Source of the DNA: Pseudomonadota bacterium
Lineage (GTDB): Bacteria; Pseudomonadota; Gammaproteobacteria; Burkholderiales; Burkholderiaceae
Direction of reading: 5' to 3'
Length of the DNA: 8,066 nt
NCBI GenBank assembly: GCA_021783435.1
Contig: JAJXUC010000007.1
Coordinates: 51,784 to 59,849 of the forward strand
Below are positions 1-8,066 of the stretch, piece after piece. Numbering within the stretch: the stretch's first letter is position 1; each line of letters starts with the position of its first letter. A program made the position numbers and the translations under genes. Under the pieces are notes generated by a model that did not search any database, had not been told where the DNA came from, and saw only the letters and a list, made by a program, of their open reading frames with translations.

Positions 1-76
1 CCGCCTCCAGCATGTCCTGCGGATCGCGCCCAGGGAACTGGGGCAGATCGTGGGCGTCGGTGATGTCGGGGCTCAT
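1..76 (-). CDS. N-terminus of an unidentified gene downstream of gltD (partial)
   Basis: From an ATG at 76-74 the minus strand stays open to the window edge for 25 codons. It reads MSPDITDAHDLPQFPGRDPQ followed by DMLEA. Third positions are almost all G or C, as in the neighbouring genes, which supports real coding. The start lies 30 bp after the gltD stop with no terminator between, so it is probably co-transcribed with gltBD. The frame is the same as gltD, so the stretch directly after the gltD TGA is also open. A GTG at 100-98 is therefore an alternative start. No convincing Shine-Dalgarno decides between them. I do not recognise the protein. The last residues could lead into the first strand of an ABC-type ATPase, but too little is visible to claim that. 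Confidence 0.45.
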   Translation of the reverse strand, partial: MSPDITDAHDLPQFPGRDPQDMLEA

Positions 77-106
77 GACGCCGATGTGCTCGCCTGGCAC
101 CCGTGC

Positions 107-1594
107 TCAGCGCGGCAACTCGCTCGAACCCATGAGGAAGCGGTCGACCTCGCGGGCGGCCTGGCGGCCTTCGCGGATCGCCCACACCACCAGGCTCTGC
201 CCGCGCCGCATATCGCCTGCGGCGTACACCTTGGGCACGTTGGTGGCATAGCCGCCATCGTCTTCGGTACTCGCCTTGGCGTTGCCGCGCGCGTCCTTGT
301 CGATGCCGAAGGCCTCGAGCACACTGCCCAGCGGATGCACGAAACCCATCGCCAGCAGCACCAGGTCGGCCTGCATGGTGAACTCGCTGCCGGGCACTTC
401 CTGCATGCGCCCGTCTTTCCATTCGACGCGGCAGGCGGTGATGGACTTGACCTTGTTCTTGTCCTTGCCGGTGCCGGCGACGAAGGCCTTGGTCGCCACC
501 GACCAGTCGCGCGAGCAGCCTTCTTCGTGGCTGCTGGAGGTGCGCAGCTTGATGGGCCAATACGGCCAGACCAGCGGCTTGTTCTCTGCTTCAGGCGGCT
601 GCGGCATGACTTCGAACTGCGTCACGCTGGCAGCGCCATGTCGATTGCTGGTGCCGACGCAGTCGGAACCGGTGTCGCCACCGCCGATGACCACCACATG
701 CTTGCCCGTGGCCAGGAGCTGGCCCTTGAGCTTGTCACCCGCGTTCACCTTGTTTTGCAGCGGCAGGAATTCCATGGCGAAGTGAATGCCGTCGAGTTCG
801 CGCCCGGGCACCGGCAGGTCGCGCGGATGCTCGGCGCCACCGGCCAGCAGCACAGCGTCGAACTCGGCCTGCAGTTGCGCCGGACTGATGGTGTCCTTGG
901 CCCAGTTGGTGACGGTCGCGCCGGGGCCGTCCTTCGGCATGTCGCCCACCAGCACGCCGGTGCGGAAACTCACGCCTTCGGCTTGCATCTGCGCGATGCG
1001 GCGATCGATGTGGCTTTTCTCCATCTTGAAATCGGGGATGCCATAGCGCAGCAGACCGCCGATGCGGTCGTTTTTTTCGAACACCGTGACCTCGTGCCCG
1101 GCACGCGCCAACTGCTGCGCCGCGGCCAGCCCGGCCGGCCCGGAGCCGACCACGGCGACACGCTTGCCCGTCTTGTGCGCGGGCGGTTGCGGCAGCACCC
1201 AACCCATCTCCCAGCCCTTGTCGATGATGGCGTGCTCCACCGACTTGATGCCCACCGGGGCCTCGTTGATGCCCAGCGTGCAAGCGGTTTCGCACGGCGC
1301 GGGGCAGATGCGTCCGGTGAACTCGGGGAAGTTGTTGGTGGAGTGCAGCACGTCGAGCGCATTGCGCCAGTCGCCCTGCCACACCAGGTCGTTGAAGTCG
1401 GGGATGATGTTGTTCACCGGGCAGCCGTTGTTGCAGAACGGAATACCGCAGTCCATGCAGCGCCCGGCCTGGGTCTTGGCCTTGTCGTCAGGCAGTTCGT
1501 GCACGAACTCCTTCCAGTGCTTGATACGGGCGACAGGAGGCTCGTAGCGCTCTTCCTGGCGCTCGAACTCCATGAATCCGGTGACTTTTCCCAT
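107..1594 (-). CDS. gltD: Glutamate synthase (NADPH) small subunit, GltD
   Basis: This 495-residue flavoprotein oxidises NADPH and passes electrons through FAD and iron-sulphur clusters to the large subunit GltB in the cytoplasm, for glutamate synthesis from glutamine and 2-oxoglutarate. The N-terminal domain carries two cysteine groups: C46, C49, C54, C58 and C97, C101, C105, as expected for two 4Fe-4S clusters in this family. The FAD-binding Rossmann motif GSGPAG is at residues 150-155. A second dinucleotide fold, GGGDTG at 304-309, should bind NADPH. The C-terminal AAGD at 458-461 is the conserved FAD-contacting segment. The length fits the family (about 470-495). The ATG start is supported by GAGGA at 1601-1605, six bases upstream. 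It follows gltB by 119 bp on the same strand, so one operon is likely. No defects are seen. Confidence 0.97.
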   Translation of the reverse strand: MGKVTGFMEFERQEERYEPPVARIKHWKEFVHELPDDKAKTQAGRCMDCGIPFCNNGCPVNNIIPDFNDLVWQGDWRNALDVLHSTNNFPEFTGRICPAPCETACTLGINEAPVGIKSVEHAIIDKGWEMGWVLPQPPAHKTGKRVAVVGSGPAGLAAAQQLARAGHEVTVFEKNDRIGGLLRYGIPDFKMEKSHIDRRIAQMQAEGVSFRTGVLVGDMPKDGPGATVTNWAKDTISPAQLQAEFDAVLLAGGAEHPRDLPVPGRELDGIHFAMEFLPLQNKVNAGDKLKGQLLATGKHVVVIGGGDTGSDCVGTSNRHGAASVTQFEVMPQPPEAENKPLVWPYWPIKLRTSSSHEEGCSRDWSVATKAFVAGTGKDKNKVKSITACRVEWKDGRMQEVPGSEFTMQADLVLLAMGFVHPLGSVLEAFGIDKDARGNAKASTEDDGGYATNVPKVYAAGDMRRGQSLVVWAIREGRQAAREVDRFLMGSSELPR

Positions 1595-1713
1595 GATCTG
1601 TCCTCAATGTCTTGGCGTTGACGTTGCGCGCTGAAGAAACTCGCCGGGCCGTCCCAAGAGTTTCTTGCCCCTTGAGGGGAAAACCGAGCGCAGCGAAGGT
1701 TGTCGTTGCGGGC
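1595..1713 (-). repeat. Hairpin-bearing gltB-gltD intergenic element, possibly a dispersed repeat
   Basis: The 119-bp gap holds a perfect 9-bp inverted repeat, AAGAAACTC at 1634-1642 and GAGTTTCTT at 1658-1666, with a 15-nt loop. Next to it is CCCCTTGAGGGG at 1668-1679, a second short stem. A GAGCGCAGCGAAGG stretch follows at 1686-1699. No long T-run follows the stem on the minus strand, so it does not look like a strong intrinsic terminator. It could tune gltD level by pausing, partial termination or mRNA processing. The modular look (GC-rich box, CCCCT/AGGGG box, long stem) resembles short intergenic repeats common in Burkholderiales genomes. That similarity is from memory and untested here. 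The hairpin is seen directly; its function is inferred. Confidence 0.6.
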
Positions 1714-6450
<4,737 letters not shown>

Positions 6451-6485
6451 GGCAGGCTCCGCGGCAAGGGAGAGGACAGGCCACG

Positions 6486-6514
6486 AATTTACTGCAGCGC
6501 AGCAGGAGGCGCAA
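6486..6514 (-). promoter_or_regulatory. Candidate sigma-70 promoter of the gltBD operon
   Basis: Read on the minus strand, TTGCGC (6509-6514) and TAAATT (6486-6491) are separated by exactly 17 bases. Each matches four of six positions of the -35 and -10 consensus. Transcription would start near 6479, giving a leader of roughly 30 nt before the gltB ATG. The match is modest. A TATTAA at 6541-6546 (minus-strand reading) is an alternative -10 box, but without a good -35 partner. Confidence 0.3.
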
Positions 6515-6518
6515 GAAA

Positions 6519-6585
6519 TTATTCTTTTCCGTCCCTATTTTTAATAGGCTCGCTGGCTCGGAATGTAATTTTAGGGACAGAATAA
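6519..6585. repeat. AT-rich imperfect inverted repeat, candidate RAYT-associated palindrome
   Basis: The left arm is TTATTCT (6519-6525), five extra bases, then GTCCCTA (6531-6537). The right arm is TAGGGACAGAATAA (6572-6585), the exact reverse complement of TTATTCT joined to GTCCCTA. The arms are separated by 34 bases. The element is conspicuously AT-rich against a GC-rich background. It lies about 195 bp beyond the 3' end of the RAYT-like gene and directly upstream of the candidate gltB promoter. RAYT transposases are known to act on REP-type palindromes near their genes, so a link is reasonable but inferred. No second copy was found on the other side of the gene, at 7490-7777. Confidence 0.65.
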
Positions 6586-6587
6586 CT

Positions 6588-6603
6588 TGGGCAACAGTGC
6601 CCA
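6588..6603 (-). terminator. Small hairpin, weak terminator candidate for the RAYT-like gene
   Basis: TGGGCA (6588-6593) and TGCCCA (6598-6603) form a perfect 6-bp stem with the loop ACAG. On the minus strand it is followed by AGTTATTCT, a poor U-tract, about 176 bp after the stop of the transposase-like gene. It could weakly end transcription coming from that gene before gltB. Confidence 0.3.
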
Positions 6604-6778
6604 CGGCATGCGCCCAGCAGCGCGAGTTCGGTGGGCTAGCGCCGGCGTTGTCGGTCTGGGTGAGGCGCACTACCACGTTGCAGTCCGCTTGTGGTGCCAC
6701 ACACCACCGCGCGGCCTGCGCCTCGCATGGCATCCGCCCAGTCCCACGGCGCGGCGGCAGAAAAAGCGAGAACAGGCC

Positions 6779-7489
6779 CTAAGCCTTGCTCGGTCGCCCA
6801 CGCGGCGCCGGCTGGAGCTGGCGCCCGCTGCGTTGCGTCAGTTGCTGCAGAAAGTGTGCGTCGCCAAGTGCCGTGCCGCGGCGCAAGGCCTGCTCCAGTT
6901 CGCGTACACGCTGGGCATGCAGTCCGGCGAGCAACAGTTGGCCATAGGCAGCTTCGCGCGCAAACGGCGTGTTGCCGAGCGCCCAGTACGCGGCGGGCAA
7001 TTGCAGTGCTGGCGCAGGGCCGCCGCCGGTCCCCAGCCCGCAATGCACGGACTGGCTGCTCCAGGGCCACACCTGCCCCGTGGCCACCAGCCCCGCCCGG
7101 CGTGCCGCATCATCCACCCAGACCATGGCCGGCAAGGCCCAGGCCGCGGGCTCGATCACGGCGCTGCGGAATCGCCCGGCCCAGATGGCTTGCCGCGCTG
7201 GCGCTGGTGTTGCCGCAACGGCGCCTTGCGCACGACTGGTGCGGCGCGCCAGGGTCTGCACAAAACCGGATAGCCCCCTGGGCTCATCCGGTGTCAGCAA
7301 CAGCCACACCCCATCGTGCAGCAAGCTATAGGCATGCAAGCGCGTCGGGCAGGCGTCCAGCGCCTCGGACATCCACGCCAGGAAACGCGTTCGCTGATCG
7401 TCCTGCGCCAGGGGCCGAGCGCCCGCTGCCGCCACCAGTTGCACCAGATGCGGCGAACCGGGAGCGCAAAGACGGGATTGGCGGGCCAT
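6779..7489 (-). CDS. RAYT-like (Y1/HUH transposase family) protein with lost catalytic residues
   Basis: This 236-residue protein keeps the framework of REP-associated tyrosine transposases. It has an N-terminal MARQSRLCAPGSPHLVQ, HAYSLL at 52-57, LLLTP at 63-67, GLSGFVQTLARR at 72-83, RRAGLV at 130-135, WPWSS at 141-145, a tail-proximal ALGDAHF at 207-213, and a basic GRPSKA end. The usual PNHVH metal motif reads HDGVW (58-62), so both histidines are gone. The usual catalytic tyrosine, in the segment normally like RYIELNPVRAG, aligns with W124. The frame is otherwise intact. Family enzymes nick single-stranded DNA at REP palindromes; this one should not cleave, though it might still bind DNA. 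The start is set by homology (ATG at 7489). The frame stays open upstream to a TTG at 7687, but that extension has no family resemblance. No good Shine-Dalgarno is visible. Confidence 0.8.
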   Translation of the reverse strand: MARQSRLCAPGSPHLVQLVAAAGARPLAQDDQRTRFLAWMSEALDACPTRLHAYSLLHDGVWLLLTPDEPRGLSGFVQTLARRTSRAQGAVAATPAPARQAIWAGRFRSAVIEPAAWALPAMVWVDDAARRAGLVATGQVWPWSSQSVHCGLGTGGGPAPALQLPAAYWALGNTPFAREAAYGQLLLAGLHAQRVRELEQALRRGTALGDAHFLQQLTQRSGRQLQPAPRGRPSKA

Positions 7490-7777
7490 GCAATGGGGAA
7501 GACAGGGCGTGGGCAAAGGATGCTGGGTCGCGCCACGCTCGGCCATGACGGAAACCCGGGCAAAGCAACCCGGGCGAAGCATCAGCGTGGCCACCACAAC
7601 CGAACAGGCGCTGGGCCGGATGCTATTGCACATCGCCACGTAAGCCAGCCAGCGCAGGGCACGATCCGGCATGGACCCGACAGGCAAGAGCCATCAAGCG
7701 CTCACTACACTTGCCGCTCGAAGACCCGCAAGGGCGCACGCAGTTTTGCTGCACGCACCGCTGAAACTGGAGCCGGC
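7490..7777. other. Divergent intergenic region between the RAYT-like gene and hsdR
   Basis: These 288 bases must hold the control signals of both divergent genes. I see a 2 x 14-bp tandem repeat (7554-7581) and a Shine-Dalgarno GGAG (7769-7772) five bases before the hsdR ATG. A TACACT at 7711-7716 could be a -10 box for hsdR, but it lacks a convincing -35 box. The minus strand is open in the frame of the transposase-like gene across 7490-7687, yet that stretch has no recognisable protein content. Confidence 0.55.
7554..7581. repeat. Two-copy 14-bp tandem direct repeat
   Basis: ACCCGGGCAAAGCA (7554-7567) is followed without a gap by ACCCGGGCGAAGCA (7568-7581), with one mismatch in 14. Each copy contains the palindrome CCCGGG. 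Its place between divergent genes would suit a regulator binding site. A chance duplication is equally possible. Confidence 0.5.
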
Positions 7778-8066
7778 ATGCCCGACAAGGAAGCCACCGC
7801 CCGCATCAAGATCAACCGGCTGCTGGAAGCGGCCGGCTGGCGGTTTTTCGCCGAGGGCGCCGAGCCCGCCAACATCCTGCTCGAATCCGGCGTCACCGTC
7901 ACCTCCTCCGCGCTCGACGCGCTGGGCGAAAACTTCGAGCGCAGCAGCCGCGGCTACGTCGACTTCCTGCTGCTCGACGCCAAAGGCTTTCCGCTGCTGG
8001 TGCTGGAGGCCAAGGCCGAGCACATGAGCCCGCTGGTCGGCAAGGAGCAGGCGCGCCGCTACGCCA
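7778..8066 (+). CDS. hsdR: Type I restriction enzyme R subunit, HsdR N-terminal nuclease domain (partial)
   Basis: The first 96 codons are visible and the gene runs off the right edge. The reading MPDKEATARIKINRLLEAAG matches the N-terminus of type I restriction R subunits. The nuclease core is present: D62 in RGYVDFLLLDAKG, then E77 and K79 in LVLEAK, the D...ExK pattern of the PD-(D/E)xK fold. It is followed by QARRY at 91-95, the QxxxY motif typical of HsdR. The full protein should continue into a DEAD-like ATP-driven translocase that moves DNA before cutting unmodified sites, working with HsdM and HsdS. Those partners are not in this window. The start is set by GGAG at 7769-7772, five bases before the ATG. 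It is divergent from the transposase-like gene. A related nuclease-helicase fusion outside type I systems remains possible because the helicase part is unseen. Confidence 0.87.
   Translation, partial: MPDKEATARIKINRLLEAAGWRFFAEGAEPANILLESGVTVTSSALDALGENFERSSRGYVDFLLLDAKGFPLLVLEAKAEHMSPLVGKEQARRYA

Larger units (their letters stand above)
6451..6778. other. Non-coding region upstream of gltB and 3' of the RAYT-like gene
   Basis: This 328-bp stretch serves as the leader and promoter region of gltB and the 3' flank of the transposase-like gene, both on the minus strand. It contains the gltB ribosome binding site (6457-6460), a candidate promoter (6486-6514), an AT-rich inverted repeat (6519-6585) and a 6-bp hairpin (6588-6603). 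A further weak hairpin, GTGGTG/CACCAC, sits at 6691-6707 with a 5-nt loop. From about 6604 to 6778 I see no gene with recognisable content. Short open frames here overlap known genes or lack a recognisable product. Confidence 0.7.

Noticed and set aside
50..1621. A 523-codon plus-strand open frame opposite gltD
   Set aside because: It is the complementary-strand shadow of gltD, whose iron-sulphur, FAD and NADPH motifs are all intact. The plus-strand product has no recognisable domain.
6691..6707. A GTGGTG/CACCAC hairpin 3' of the RAYT-like gene
   Set aside because: It has a 6-bp stem with no T-run and no repeat elsewhere in the window; such stems are expected by chance in GC-rich DNA.
6691..7548. 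A 285-codon plus-strand open frame covering the RAYT-like gene
   Set aside because: The minus-strand frame aligns along its whole length with the RAYT family, while this one is Pro/Arg/Ala-rich with no family match.
7490..7687. Extending the RAYT-like protein to the TTG at 7687 (302 residues) or the ATG at 7546
   Set aside because: Family proteins start at the MAR-type N-terminus, which here is at 7489. The upstream extension shows no family similarity and no Shine-Dalgarno.

Overview
This is a GC-rich bacterial window carrying a typical betaproteobacterial gltB-gltD locus. The length and wording of both glutamate synthase subunits and the strong GC bias at third codon positions suggest the order Burkholderiales. 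This is a judgement from recall of the families; I cannot name a genus.

Layout. On the minus strand, transcribed from right to left, lie gltB (6450 to 1714, large subunit of NADPH-dependent glutamate synthase), a 119-bp gap holding a strong hairpin, and gltD (1594 to 107, small subunit). The first ~25 codons of a further minus-strand gene probably follow and run off the left edge. Together GltB and GltD make glutamate from glutamine and 2-oxoglutarate using NADPH. Every cofactor and catalytic motif I looked for is present, so this is a working housekeeping operon.

Upstream of gltB is a 328-bp non-coding stretch. It holds a candidate promoter, an AT-rich imperfect inverted repeat (TTATTCT / GTCCCTA in both arms) and a small hairpin. 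Next comes a minus-strand gene (7489 to 6779) clearly descended from REP-associated tyrosine transposases (RAYT, Y1/HUH fold). Its reading frame is intact, but the two HUH metal-binding histidines and the catalytic tyrosine are all replaced. It therefore looks like a catalytically dead, possibly domesticated, relative. This is the most unusual object in the window.

A 288-bp divergent intergenic region with a 2 x 14-bp tandem repeat separates it from a plus-strand gene starting at 7778 and cut by the right edge. That gene's N-terminus is the nuclease domain of a type I restriction HsdR subunit (D...ExK plus QxxxY). The window therefore seems to cross from a core metabolic operon, through a transposase-derived gene, into a restriction-modification locus. 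I see no wholly new system; the follow-up targets are the dead RAYT, its neighbouring inverted repeat in the gltB control region, and the hairpin inside the gltBD operon.
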